Positions 8,504 through 17,215 of a stretch of 64,000 nucleotides of DNA are shown here, one piece after another (the stretch's first letter is position 1; the number at the start of each line of letters is the position of its first letter). The notes under the pieces are model-generated. The model was not told the DNA's origin, searched no databases, and saw nothing but the letters and a program-made list of their open reading frames with translations. The translations under genes were made by a program, and so were the position numbers. The stretch comes from Verrucomicrobia subdivision 3 bacterium UBA693 (GTDB lineage Bacteria > Verrucomicrobiota > Verrucomicrobiia > Limisphaerales > UBA8199): contig DBMR01000028.1 of assembly GCA_002298785.1 (NCBI GenBank), positions 3,938 to 67,937 of the forward strand. Direction: 5' to 3'.

Positions 8504-9961
8504 TTACAATTTGAACTGGAGACCGAGGAAACAGACCTGCCGATTGTATTCGCGTCCGATTACCGCGGAGCTGGGCAGGTTGTCTTGCGCATTGCGGCCC
8601 AGGTCCAAGGTGTAGGAGCCCGTGGCGGTGAGATTGGCGGTGAAAGCGTAGGCGCAGCCGGCGGCAACGGTGTATTGCCAGTCGTCGCGCTGGCTGGTGG
8701 CGGCGTTGCCGCAGGTGTAATCGGCGGCCTGGAGGCGCCCGCCCACGTCCACGGAAAATCGCTGATTGAATTTGTGCCGGTAGTTCAGGTCGAGCGCGTT
8801 GTCGTAATAGGGCAGCTTGCCGAGGCTGCTGACCCACTGCCACTGCCGGCTCTTGAAGCTCAGGACATCCCGGGGGCTGATGGTGGCTTCGACGCTGGCC
8901 TCGCCGTAATACTTGACCGGGTGGAGATCGCTGACTGGGCTGGTGTGGGTTGGGCTGTTGGGTTCGTAATCGCGAAAGTCCGGGCCGAGTTGCACCGAGA
9001 TGCTCAGCCAGGAACAGGGTTTGCCTTCCACACCGAAGAGCACTCGCTGGTAATCGCTCGAGGAACTGTAATGGAGGGGATCAATGTCGGTGGTGTACTG
9101 CTGCTGGTATTGGTGGCCGTAACGATAGCCCAGGGTGAGGGCGACCTTCGGCGCCACCCGGTAGCCGAAATCGAGGCCGCCGCTGACGTCTGAGCGGTCG
9201 CAATAATTGTCGTAGCCGCGCCATTCGCCGGTAGGGGCGCGCAGATTGGTGTGCAGGTCGTAATAGAGCACCGCGGCGGTTGGACGGATAAACCAGCGTT
9301 CCTGGTCGTATTGCAGCACGATTTTCGCGCGGTCCTGGAACTGTTCCCGGCGTTCGCGGGGCACGGCGGTGGCGTAAGCGCTCTTGCCTTGCAGGTAAAT
9401 GGGGCTGTCCTTTGAGCCGTCGATGTAGTTGAAGCCGTTCTCCAGCGAATAGCTGACCGCGGCGGTTTTGCCCTGGATGGTGGTGGCCACCCGGTGCGCG
9501 TCGTAACTCTCCCCCGTTTGATCGGTGTAGATGTTGAATTCCGGCGCATAACCCAGCGAGAGGACGGATAGGTCTTTTTGGTCCCCGAGCAGCGGCGCGA
9601 AATTGACGCCCATCTTCGGCGCTACGGTCGTAAACCAGGAGCCCAGGTCCTTGGTCGGCCCGGCTTCGGAAAGGAACACATTGTCATCATAACCCTCTTT
9701 TACGGTGAGCGAGAGGTCGGTCAGCCAAGCGGGCTTTTGGAAGTTGATTCCGCTCAAAGCCGTGTCGGGGGGCCGATCGGTCGCGCCCGCCACTAGGGCG
9801 GACGCCGCCAGGGCTGTGGCGACGACGTCGGCGCGAGAACATAAGGCCAACATACTCGAGCCAGCGTGCCGGCGGCTGCCGTAAAGGGACCCCTCCGCCG
9901 CCTTGTTGAAGCCCCCGTTCCCGTAATGGGAGGAAGCTTGGTTTGCGATACGTCTTTGCAT
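8504..9961 (-). CDS. Outer-membrane beta-barrel protein (exopolysaccharide-porin-like)
   Basis: A protein of up to 485 residues with strong alternating amphipathic strands rich in Tyr, Trp and Asp, e.g. SLTVKEGYDDNVFL, LSLGYAPEFNIYTD, GLDFGYRVAPKVALTLGYRY, and a final LGLQFKL strand ending in a hydrophobic residue. This is typical of outer-membrane beta-barrels of the BBP2 type often found with exopolysaccharide genes. A signal sequence lies at MLALCSRADVVATALAASAL, so the real start may be the internal Met at 9853 rather than 9961. Function in polysaccharide export or as a general porin is inference. An AT-rich promoter-like region lies upstream near 10060. Confidence 0.7.
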   Translation of the reverse strand: MQRRIANQASSHYGNGGFNKAAEGSLYGSRRHAGSSMLALCSRADVVATALAASALVAGATDRPPDTALSGINFQKPAWLTDLSLTVKEGYDDNVFLSEAGPTKDLGSWFTTVAPKMGVNFAPLLGDQKDLSVLSLGYAPEFNIYTDQTGESYDAHRVATTIQGKTAAVSYSLENGFNYIDGSKDSPIYLQGKSAYATAVPRERREQFQDRAKIVLQYDQERWFIRPTAAVLYYDLHTNLRAPTGEWRGYDNYCDRSDVSGGLDFGYRVAPKVALTLGYRYGHQYQQQYTTDIDPLHYSSSSDYQRVLFGVEGKPCSWLSISVQLGPDFRDYEPNSPTHTSPVSDLHPVKYYGEASVEATISPRDVLSFKSRQWQWVSSLGKLPYYDNALDLNYRHKFNQRFSVDVGGRLQAADYTCGNAATSQRDDWQYTVAAGCAYAFTANLTATGSYTLDLGRNAQDNLPSSAVIGREYNRQVCFLGLQFKL

Positions 9962-10045
9962 CTTGCTTGCCTGTCAAAAATGTCCGATCCGTTGGCGGCC
10001 ACCGGGGTATGATAATTCCACCAGCTAATGTTATGCATCGCCAAC

Positions 10046-10069
10046 ACTGCGAAAGCAGTTAATATAATA
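10046..10069 (-). promoter_or_regulatory. Small hairpin next to AT-rich promoter-like stretch upstream of the barrel gene
   Basis: On the plus strand ACTGC-GAAA-GCAGT (10046-10059) is a perfect 5-bp stem with a GNRA-type tetraloop. It is directly followed by TAATATAATA. Read on the minus strand the AT-rich part holds a TATTAT or TATATT sequence suitable as a -10 box about 95-105 bases upstream of the barrel gene start at 9961. No convincing -35 was found at standard spacing, so this is a weak call. Confidence 0.25.
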
Positions 10070-10170
10070 GAAATTTGGGCGCTAAGGCTACTCTAAATCG
10101 AACCCGCTATGAAAAGCTCGGTCGTAACCTCGAACGCCAATCCAAGAAGTCTGGCGCCGGTCGTCAATCT

Positions 10171-12630
10171 CTAGCGCGCCTGCACCCGATAATACCGGGC
10201 CGGGTAGATCGCCAGATTGGTATCATCCAGCGTCAAGAATCCATTCGTGTAGTAGAAGTTGGTAAGGGTTAACCAATTGGTATCCAAGCCTGAAGGGAGG
10301 TTGGTCCGCCATTGAACTAGATAGCGATTTGGAGCGGCGGGCACTCCTCCGTCAAAATCCCTGAATTGCAGCCGCACTGGGCCCGAAGCCAGCAGTTGTG
10401 GCTGTTGAAGAGTCGGCGGGATCAATACCTGTACCGTCGCAGCAACATCCGCCCAGTTTCCCGCCTGGTCCGTCAACCGCAGGTTATAGACGCCTTCGTT
10501 GGTCCGGCCGACTCCGGACAAAGCCAAAGAGAGATTGGTTTCCCCGGGAAGCAAAATGCCGTCGTGGTACCATTGAGCCTTGAGCGGGCCGGTGGCGGTG
10601 GCGGCTGCAGCGAGGCTTAAATTCGCACCACCCGGCACGGTCTGGTTAGTGGGGAAAGTGGTGACCGCGAACGGGGTCAGTTTGCGGACCAGGTGATTGT
10701 TGATGTCCGTCACGTAAACGGTGCCCGAAGCGCTCAATCCTACGGCTCGCAATGAATCAAAACCCGCCGCTGCCCCCGCTCCATCCCCGCGATAGCGGCC
10801 GGGGGTTCCGGCGATCACGGTCCTTAGTCCCTCGGCGGTGACTTTCAAAACCGTCCCGTCCCCCATCGCCGCGGTGAAGATGTTTCCCTGGTCGTCCGCG
10901 GCGATACCGTGGGGGTATAGCAGGGAAACACCCGGCAAAGTCATCACCTGTCCCTGCACCACGCGGCGAATGGCGTTGTTGCCTTCGTCGGCAATCAGCA
11001 AGGCGCCTTGGCCATCCAGTCCGACGCCTGAGGGCAAAGCGAAGGCCGCTTTCGTCCACCTCGCATCCGCCCGCCCGTGCGTACTCCCTGCGACTGTTGT
11101 TACCACGCCATTTGTGCTGATTCGCCGGATTTTGTCATTTGACCAATCCGCAACAAAGACGTTTCCGGATGGGTCCAGCGCGAGTCCGCTGGGCGTGTTA
11201 AACTGCGCGGTGGCCGCCGGGCCATCGATGGCCCCCATCACATTTGCGGTTCCGGCAATGGTGGTGGCGGTTCCGTTTGGGGTGATTCTGACGATGGTAT
11301 GGTGGGGCGTATCCGTAATAAAAACATTCTCCTGACTATCCACTGCGATCCCCCATGCTCCGCCGCTGAATGGATTCCAGCCAGCGCTGCTGGGACCCAA
11401 CTTCGCCAGGGTGGAAACCTGTCCTTCGGGCGTGATCTTTCTTACGGTGTAGCTTCCCAGTTCCGTGACATAAACATTACCGGACGGGCTGACGGCGAGA
11501 CCGTGCGGATAGGAAAACCGCGCGAGGGCTCCCGGGCCGTCGTTGGTGCCGCGAAGGCCCGAACCTCCGGCAAGGATGGTGGAAGTGTAGGGAGGGATCA
11601 CCTCGAGGGTAGCATCCGCGGTCATGGCATCTCCTTGAGCATTGCTCAGGCGACAACGGTACTTGCCGGCGTCCGGGTAATTCGCCAAGGCGATGCTGAA
11701 AGAGGCGCCAGTGGCACCGGCGAGATCGTGGCCGTCACGTTGCCATTGGTAAGTTAAAGGATCGGAGCCCACCGCGGCCAGGCCGAACGCGACCGGATAG
11801 CCGGCGCAGACCCTCGCCGACCCGGGTTGGCTCGTGATTACGATCGGAGCCACCGAGATCAGCACCGGAACACTGCTGGTCTGTCCGAATCCATTTGTAA
11901 TACTCACAGAGTATATTCCGGCCTGGTTGGATTGAATTCCGGAGATAGTGTAAACGTTGGTCGTTGCCCCGGCGATGGGGCCTCCCCCTTTCATCCATTG
12001 GAAGCTGAGCGGGGGTTCACCCTCGGCGGCGACCGTCAGCGTCGCCGTTCCGTTCACGAGGGCGGCTGTGTTCAGTGGCTCGGTGGCGATCCTGGGCGGC
12101 AGGGGGCCTTCCCACAAATTGAGTACGATGGAGCCTTCATCGGCGCAGTTCGTGATCGAGGGCGAAAAGCCATCCACGACGATGTTGTAGCGCGTGCCCG
12201 CGGTTGCCGTGAATACCACTCGGCTGGTTGTTTTCCGGGAACCCGCATCATCATTGCCTGCGACGGCGGTCAACGTGGCGAGAGTCTCGCCGAGGTAAAC
12301 CGCCAGCAGAGTATCCACCACACTCCCGAAAGTATCCAGAGTGACCGGCCCGCTCGCGGGAGCAGTCCAACTCCACCATACCGACTTCCCTCCAACCTTG
12401 CCGACGTGGTTGGTTTCCCCGGTTTCTTTTGTCGCTCCAACGTTGCTCCCGGTGACGGTTGCCTGGAATCCGGAAATCACCAGCGCTCCAGCGAAATTAT
12501 CGTTGGGAGGGGCGGGTTGCGCATAGAGTTTGACGGATGCGGCCAAGAGCAGCACAGCCAGGCCTTTTGAGGAAAATGCGGCAAACAACCGGCAATGATT
12601 CGAACGCACCTTTGAATCCAGGAAGGACAT
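10171..12630 (-). CDS. Secreted NHL-repeat protein with Ig-like domains
   Basis: An 819-residue exported protein. Signal peptide about 1-37 (GLAVLLLAASVKLYAQ). Residues 43-175 form the domain starting PPNDNF and containing KSVWWSWTAP and GNDDAGS, also present at 12773 and 35869. Two Ig-like domains follow (about 178-262 and 263-347, with FQWMKGG and YQWQRDG). Then come about six NHL repeats (350-650) of the type PHGLAVSPSGNVYVTE and IRRIS, expected to form a six-bladed propeller, a third Ig-like domain (655-740), and a C-terminal module ending ARYYRVQAR. It is divergent from the thioredoxin-fusion gene. Binding or sensing an extracellular ligand is plausible; no catalytic motif was seen. Confidence 0.82.
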   Translation of the reverse strand: MSFLDSKVRSNHCRLFAAFSSKGLAVLLLAASVKLYAQPAPPNDNFAGALVISGFQATVTGSNVGATKETGETNHVGKVGGKSVWWSWTAPASGPVTLDTFGSVVDTLLAVYLGETLATLTAVAGNDDAGSRKTTSRVVFTATAGTRYNIVVDGFSPSITNCADEGSIVLNLWEGPLPPRIATEPLNTAALVNGTATLTVAAEGEPPLSFQWMKGGGPIAGATTNVYTISGIQSNQAGIYSVSITNGFGQTSSVPVLISVAPIVITSQPGSARVCAGYPVAFGLAAVGSDPLTYQWQRDGHDLAGATGASFSIALANYPDAGKYRCRLSNAQGDAMTADATLEVIPPYTSTILAGGSGLRGTNDGPGALARFSYPHGLAVSPSGNVYVTELGSYTVRKITPEGQVSTLAKLGPSSAGWNPFSGGAWGIAVDSQENVFITDTPHHTIVRITPNGTATTIAGTANVMGAIDGPAATAQFNTPSGLALDPSGNVFVADWSNDKIRRISTNGVVTTVAGSTHGRADARWTKAAFALPSGVGLDGQGALLIADEGNNAIRRVVQGQVMTLPGVSLLYPHGIAADDQGNIFTAAMGDGTVLKVTAEGLRTVIAGTPGRYRGDGAGAAAGFDSLRAVGLSASGTVYVTDINNHLVRKLTPFAVTTFPTNQTVPGGANLSLAAAATATGPLKAQWYHDGILLPGETNLSLALSGVGRTNEGVYNLRLTDQAGNWADVAATVQVLIPPTLQQPQLLASGPVRLQFRDFDGGVPAAPNRYLVQWRTNLPSGLDTNWLTLTNFYYTNGFLTLDDTNLAIYPARYYRVQAR

Positions 12631-12679
12631 TCCGGATTCTTGCGGCGGCTCCAGCGACTTGTCAATCGGTATAATTTAT

Positions 12680-12714
12680 CCTTGACCTGAATTAATCGAA
12701 GCATAAGGTCAAGG
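12680..12714. promoter_or_regulatory. 9-bp inverted repeat between divergent genes (putative operator)
   Basis: CCTTGACCT (12680-12688) and AGGTCAAGG (12706-12714) are exact inverted repeats separated by 17 bases. Both arms contain TTGACC, a good match to a -35 hexamer, one facing each gene. The element sits in the 142-bp gap between the NHL protein (minus) and the thioredoxin fusion (plus). Centre-to-centre distance of 26 bases is compatible with a dimeric regulator spanning more than two helical turns, or with a hairpin. This is sequence-only evidence. Confidence 0.45.
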
Positions 12715-12772
12715 CTTGAGGCCTGTCGAGGAGCGCAGCGCGGTGCAGGATGGAATAACGAAGGGACAAGCG

Positions 12773-13897
12773 ATGAAAAGGAACTTTTTCTGGAGAGGGA
12801 CAATATTGTCGGGCTTGTTGCTGGGGTTGGGATGGTCGAACCTCTGGGCGCAGCCGGCCAATGATCAATTCGCAAACCGAATCTTCTTGAGTGGAACCAA
12901 TGTGGTCACCACGGGTGATAATTATGGCGCCACCTTGGAGTTAGGTGAACCGGTCCAGGCGGGATTCGATGGTGGCGCGTCGGTGTGGTGGTCCTGGACG
13001 GCTCCCATTAGCGGCATCGTCACGATTACGACCGGAGGAAGCGGTTTCGACACCGTGTTAAGCGTTTACCGGGGGGAGACAGTGGAGAGCTTGGTTGCGG
13101 TGGCGTTCAACGATGACGAAGATTACGGGGCGGGAATAACGACGAGCAAGGTCACGTTCGAAACCGCGGCGAATGTCACTTACCAAATCTCGGTGGATGG
13201 CTACAACGGAGTGGCCGGCCCGGTGCGGTTAGGGGTACAGGTGGGTGCGGCGCCCCCGCTGCCACCGGCACCTACCTGGGCGTTGCCCGATCTCAACGGC
13301 ATGATCGTGCGCTCCACCAATTATGCGGGCAAGGTCGTGATTCTGGATTTTTGGGCCACCTGGTGCGGGCCCTGCAAGAACGGGATGCCGGACCTGGTGG
13401 CCTTGCAGGAAAAGTATGGCAAGGACGGCCTGGTGATTGTGGGAGCGGATGTTTCCTGGAGTGGGGAGGGCGCGACCACGGTGCGGAACTTCCTGGCAAC
13501 CTGGACGCCAACGGTCAACTACCAGGTGGTCATGTCCACCACCTCGTTTGAAAGCGCGCTGGGCGGAATCACTGCCATCCCCACCACCTTCGTCATTGAT
13601 CGAAAGAACATGTTGCGCAAGAAATTTGTCGGCACCCAAAGCTACACCACCCTGGAGAACGTGGTTGTGCCCTTGCTGTATCGCGACCCTTGTTTGACCT
13701 GTGAACGGACCGGGCGGGACATGACCTTCCGTTGGCCGGCCAACGTGCTGGCTTATGGGCTCGAGGCTGCCACAAGCCTGGAAGCGGCGGATTGGTCGCC
13801 CTGGCTGGAGGCGCCGATCACGAGTAACGGCACTAACACGTTGCGGATTTCGATGACCAACGCCGCCCGGTTCTTCCGGTTGCGCACTGCGCAGTAA
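12773..13897 (+). CDS. Secreted thioredoxin-fold protein with N-terminal SVWWSWTAP domain
   Basis: The start at 12773 (MKRNFFWRG) is preferred: it has AAGGGA 10-15 bases upstream and gives a clean signal peptide ending LWAQ (about 1-27). The 374-residue protein has the NDQF...SVWWSWTAP domain (29-157), then a TlpA/ResA-like thioredoxin domain (about 165-303) with FWATWCGPC (Cys198, Cys201) and the cis-proline AIPTTFVID (Pro270). After this CLTC (Cys307, Cys310) forms a second CxxC pair. The C-terminus (about 318-374) ends in ARFFRLRTAQ, the module shared by other secreted proteins here. A role as an extracytoplasmic disulfide reductase is likely from the family; the substrate is unknown. Confidence 0.85.
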   Translation: MKRNFFWRGTILSGLLLGLGWSNLWAQPANDQFANRIFLSGTNVVTTGDNYGATLELGEPVQAGFDGGASVWWSWTAPISGIVTITTGGSGFDTVLSVYRGETVESLVAVAFNDDEDYGAGITTSKVTFETAANVTYQISVDGYNGVAGPVRLGVQVGAAPPLPPAPTWALPDLNGMIVRSTNYAGKVVILDFWATWCGPCKNGMPDLVALQEKYGKDGLVIVGADVSWSGEGATTVRNFLATWTPTVNYQVVMSTTSFESALGGITAIPTTFVIDRKNMLRKKFVGTQSYTTLENVVVPLLYRDPCLTCERTGRDMTFRWPANVLAYGLEAATSLEAADWSPWLEAPITSNGTNTLRISMTNAARFFRLRTAQ

Positions 13898-13902
13898 GCC
13901 GC

Positions 13903-14637
13903 TTAATGCACCCGGCAGATGGCGTAATTGGTGCGTCCTTCCGGGGTCACGGCCCACAGGTTCAGCGGACAGACACTCTTGCCGTACCGGATCGCCCGCA
14001 CACTGCCGTCGGCAAAGGCGAAATTGGCCGAGCCCGACTTGTCACTTAGCGCGCCAGTGCCGCCGTGCCGGCTTTCCTCGAGCGCCTGCAGGTAGCGCTC
14101 CGCATTCAGTTCCAGCACCACGTAAAACGCGGCTGAATCCGAGGCCTTTTCGCCGAACACGATGGTCTCCGTCGGCAGGTTGAAGGTGGATTCGTTTATC
14201 GCCGGAAAGTCCGCTCCTTTTGGAGGCAGACCAGACGCGAGGTAAGCATCTTGGAATCCATTCATCAGGAAGCTGCGGGGGGCCAGGTCCGGCAGGCGAT
14301 TGGTAGCTGCCAGGCTAAGGAGGGCGGCGGGATCTCGCGGGCAAAGCAGGATTTTGAAATCTCCGTAATGCGGTTGGAGCTGTGCGGGCCAGTTTTCGCG
14401 CGAGTTTCGGGGCGGGATCCGGCCTTGGTGGTCGGTGGCGTACAGGCTGGAAGCCAATCGGAGCTGGCGCAGGTTGCCGGCGCAGGCGAGGCGTTGGGCG
14501 GAATTTTTGGCGCGGCCCAGCGCCGGGAGGAGCAGGGCGGCCAGTATGGCGATGATGGCGATCACCACCAGGAGCTCAATGAGAGTAAAGGCTGGCGCCT
14601 TCGGCGTCGCTGGAAGCTGATCCTCATGTCCGCTCAT
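13903..14637 (-). CDS. Prepilin-type protein (type II pseudopilin-like, H-X9-DG class)
   Basis: A 244-residue protein with a class III signal: the leader ends APA, followed by FTLIELLVVIAIIAILAALLLPAL, with the conserved Glu at position +5 of the mature protein. After the N-terminal helix come a Cys-containing AGNLRQLRLASSLYA segment, and a C-terminal part with SRHGGTG and FAFADGSVRAI, as in the large planctomycete/verrucomicrobial pseudopilin families. It would be processed by prepilin peptidase and could join a pilus or type II-like assembly. Its gene is convergent with the thioredoxin fusion (5-bp gap) and has its own upstream promoter-like sequence. Confidence 0.85.
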   Translation of the reverse strand: MSGHEDQLPATPKAPAFTLIELLVVIAIIAILAALLLPALGRAKNSAQRLACAGNLRQLRLASSLYATDHQGRIPPRNSRENWPAQLQPHYGDFKILLCPRDPAALLSLAATNRLPDLAPRSFLMNGFQDAYLASGLPPKGADFPAINESTFNLPTETIVFGEKASDSAAFYVVLELNAERYLQALEESRHGGTGALSDKSGSANFAFADGSVRAIRYGKSVCPLNLWAVTPEGRTNYAICRVH

Positions 14638-14678
14638 AACCTTGCTGGTTCAAATCCCCCGCCCAATGAAGTTCACCC

Positions 14679-14698
14679 GTCACTGATTATAACGTGAC
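14679..14698 (-). promoter_or_regulatory. Consensus -10 box within an inverted repeat upstream of the prepilin gene
   Basis: On the minus strand TATAAT occurs at 14691-14686, about 49 bases before the prepilin ATG at 14637. It lies in the loop between GTCAC (14679-14683) and GTGAC (14694-14698), with outer TGAAGT (14667-14672) and ACTTCA (14697-14702) extending the symmetry. No good -35 was found. A -10 box inside a palindrome suggests a repressor- or activator-controlled promoter. Weak to moderate evidence. Confidence 0.4.
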
Positions 14699-14745
14699 TT
14701 CAATGACCAAGCCTAGATTATTAGCGCCGATAGCGCAAGCGTCAA

Positions 14746-15996
14746 TCAATCTGTTGACGGCGGGGCTTCGAGGAGGCGGGGTTTGCGTTCGTGGAGTGGC
14801 AGCCAAATGCGAAACGTGGTGCCTTTGCCGATCTGGCTTTCGAGTTCGATCCGACCGCCATGCGCGCGCACGATGCGTTGAACGATCATGAGACCCAGGC
14901 CCGAGCCCTTCTTTTTGGTGGTGAAGAAGGGCTCAAAGATGCGATTCATCTGCTCTTCGGGAATGCCGCCACCGGTATCGGTGACGCCTACCCAGATACC
15001 TTCCGTGCCTTCCCAGGTGCGGAGGGTGAGCACGCCGCCGCGGGTCATGGCGTGCATCGCGTTTTTTACCAGGTTCACCAACACCTGCTGGACCTGGTTG
15101 GGATCAATCGGGCTGAGCGGCAATTGGCTGGCCAGTTTGCTCCGGACGGTGATGCCGCGGTTGTCGAGTTCGGGTTGGAGGAGCGTCAGGGTTTTTTGGA
15201 CCGCATCGTTCAGGCTGGCGAGCCGAAGCTGCGGGGCCATGGGGCGGATAGCCTGGAGAAACTGTGTGATGGTGTAGTCCAGGCGGTTGATTTCGCCTTT
15301 GGCGACCGCGAGATACTGTTCCAGTTTGTGTGCCACCTCGAGGGAAGCGGCGTCGCTGGTGGCGGCGGGGCGAGCTTTGGTCCGGCCCGGGGTTGAAGCG
15401 GGCTTGCTGAACGGCGGGGTGAGCTTCTTCAGCTCGCGTTCCATGAGTTGGAGGTGGATATGCAGGGCGTTGAGGGGATTGCCCAATTCGTGCGCCATGC
15501 TGGCGGCCAGCAGCGTCAGCGCCTGCACGCGCTCGCTTTCAATCGCCTCAAAAGTCTGTTGCCGCGCCTCGGTGGCGTCATGCAGGATCAGCGCCACACC
15601 CGCCGTGCCCGTCGTTTCCCCGTCCAGCGGGGCGGCGTAAAGTCGAAGGAAACGATGACGCGGATAATGAATCTCAAATTCGTGTCGAACGATGCCGTTA
15701 CCCCCGGAACTGTCGAACCGGGAGATTTTGTCCCAGCTCAATTCCGGGAAAATATCGGTTACAGGTTGGCCTTCGATATTGGGCTGCAACCCGAGCAACC
15801 TGTTGACGGCCTGGTTGACGTAGAGCACCCGGCCTTTTTCGTCCACGACTAGCACGCCATCCTCGATGGTGTTGAAGAGAGTCTCGAGAAAGCTGCGTTC
15901 CCGCGCCAGCCGTTGCACCACGGTTTGCAGGCCTTCCGCGTCGAGTCGTCCGATGCGTCCGAGTACTTTATCGAGGAAACTGCTTTTAGGAGGCAT
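14746..15996 (-). CDS. PAS-domain sensor histidine kinase (NtrB-like)
   Basis: A 416-residue cytoplasmic sensor kinase. An N-terminal coiled segment (about 8-40) leads into a PAS domain (about 40-145, FNTIEDGVLVVDEKGRVLYVNQA). The dimerisation/phosphoacceptor domain has MAHELGNPLNAL with His169. An Ala/Pro/Ser-rich insert (about 200-220) precedes the second helix. The ATPase domain has LVNLVKNAMHAM (N box), VTDTGGGIPEEQ (G1), FEPFFTTKKKGSGLGL and a long tail. No membrane segment is visible, so the signal is probably internal. No response regulator lies nearby. The start is 9 bases from the corA stop, so the two genes are very likely co-transcribed. Confidence 0.9.
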   Translation of the reverse strand: MPPKSSFLDKVLGRIGRLDAEGLQTVVQRLARERSFLETLFNTIEDGVLVVDEKGRVLYVNQAVNRLLGLQPNIEGQPVTDIFPELSWDKISRFDSSGGNGIVRHEFEIHYPRHRFLRLYAAPLDGETTGTAGVALILHDATEARQQTFEAIESERVQALTLLAASMAHELGNPLNALHIHLQLMERELKKLTPPFSKPASTPGRTKARPAATSDAASLEVAHKLEQYLAVAKGEINRLDYTITQFLQAIRPMAPQLRLASLNDAVQKTLTLLQPELDNRGITVRSKLASQLPLSPIDPNQVQQVLVNLVKNAMHAMTRGGVLTLRTWEGTEGIWVGVTDTGGGIPEEQMNRIFEPFFTTKKKGSGLGLMIVQRIVRAHGGRIELESQIGKGTTFRIWLPLHERKPRLLEAPPSTD

Positions 15997-16005
15997 AGCC
16001 GCGGA

Positions 16006-17004
16006 TTAGAACCACTTTTTGCGTTTGAAATACCAGTAGGTGGCAATGGTGGAAAAGGTCATGACACATGCCGCGGTGGCGTAGCCGTGTTTCCAGCTCA
16101 GCTCGGGCATGTGCTGGAAATTCATGCCGTACCAGGTGCCGACCATCATGAGCGGGGTGGTGATCACCGTGATGAGGGTGAGCAGTTTGACCACTTCGCC
16201 GGTCTGGTTCGAAGACATGTTCAAATATATCTGCAAAATGCCGGTGAGCGAGTCGGTATAAGCCTGGACCTGCTCGGAGATGCGGAACAGGGCGTCGTAG
16301 ACGTCCCGGTAATACGGGACCATGTGGGCGCGGATGAGGCGGAATTCGCCGCGGGCGAACCGGGCTAGCACCTCGCGCTGAGGACCGATGATCTGGCGCA
16401 GGTGCAGCACCTCCTTCTTGATGCGGAGGATTTTGTTCATCGATTGCTTCGAAGAATGGGCCAGGACCTGTTGTTCGAGGTCGCTGATTTCGATGGATAA
16501 TTCGTCCAGGGCGGGATTGTAATTTTCGACGATTGAATCGAGCAGGGTGTGGGCGAGGCGATCCGGGGCCCGGCCGATATGCGTGTTGGCTTTGACGGCC
16601 CGTTCTTCCGTCTGCGAGACGCTGCGCAGCGGCCCGTCGTGGTAGGTGACGAGGAAATTGCGGCCCAGGAAAAAATTCAATTCGCTGGTATCGAACACGC
16701 CATCCTTGCGGCTGTAATCCACGGCATGGATCACCATGAACAGGTAGGGCGTGAACAGATCCCCTTCTTTGGGGGAGTATTCCTCGACCTTGGGGGTGGA
16801 GCTGGCCATCACGCAATCTTCGATCGAGAGCGGGTGAAAATGGAACACCTCCTCGAGCACGAACTTGCTCTCCTCGGGCGTTGGCTTCTCCAGGTCCACC
16901 CAGAGAAAGAGGTTGGTGTCGGTCAACAGGGTGGGCATCAGGAACATTTCGATGTCCTTGCTATGCAACCGGCCCTGCGTTGTAAAAACCAACGATCGAA
17001 TCAT
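16006..17004 (-). CDS. corA: CorA-family magnesium/divalent-cation transporter
   Basis: A 332-residue protein with the CorA plan: a long cytoplasmic alpha/beta domain (with FLVTYHDGPLRSV and a run of helices such as LEQQVLAHSSKQSMNKIL), then two C-terminal membrane helices (VVKLLTLITVITTPLMMVGTWYG and YATAACVMTFSTIATYWYF). The signature YGMNF sits at the end of the first helix and is the selectivity motif. It should form a homopentameric Mg2+ (or Co2+/Ni2+) channel in the inner membrane. It precedes the histidine kinase on the same strand. Confidence 0.93.
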   Translation of the reverse strand: MIRSLVFTTQGRLHSKDIEMFLMPTLLTDTNLFLWVDLEKPTPEESKFVLEEVFHFHPLSIEDCVMASSTPKVEEYSPKEGDLFTPYLFMVIHAVDYSRKDGVFDTSELNFFLGRNFLVTYHDGPLRSVSQTEERAVKANTHIGRAPDRLAHTLLDSIVENYNPALDELSIEISDLEQQVLAHSSKQSMNKILRIKKEVLHLRQIIGPQREVLARFARGEFRLIRAHMVPYYRDVYDALFRISEQVQAYTDSLTGILQIYLNMSSNQTGEVVKLLTLITVITTPLMMVGTWYGMNFQHMPELSWKHGYATAACVMTFSTIATYWYFKRKKWF

Positions 17005-17215
17005 TCGCCACCGAGAACCTTGGCCCGGTTGGGGTCAGGGTAAAGCTAATCGAGTGCGAGGCAAGCTCGAAGCGGGTTTTTACGAGGGCGAAATTCCATA
17101 CTGTAGGTCCCTGGCCTTGCACGGATCCATTCGGGGCGTGAACGCAATCCCGCAATGGCTTTTTGTTTGAGTGGGTTTGGCTAATTTTGTATCTAAGAGT
17201 TTTGATTTCTTAAGC

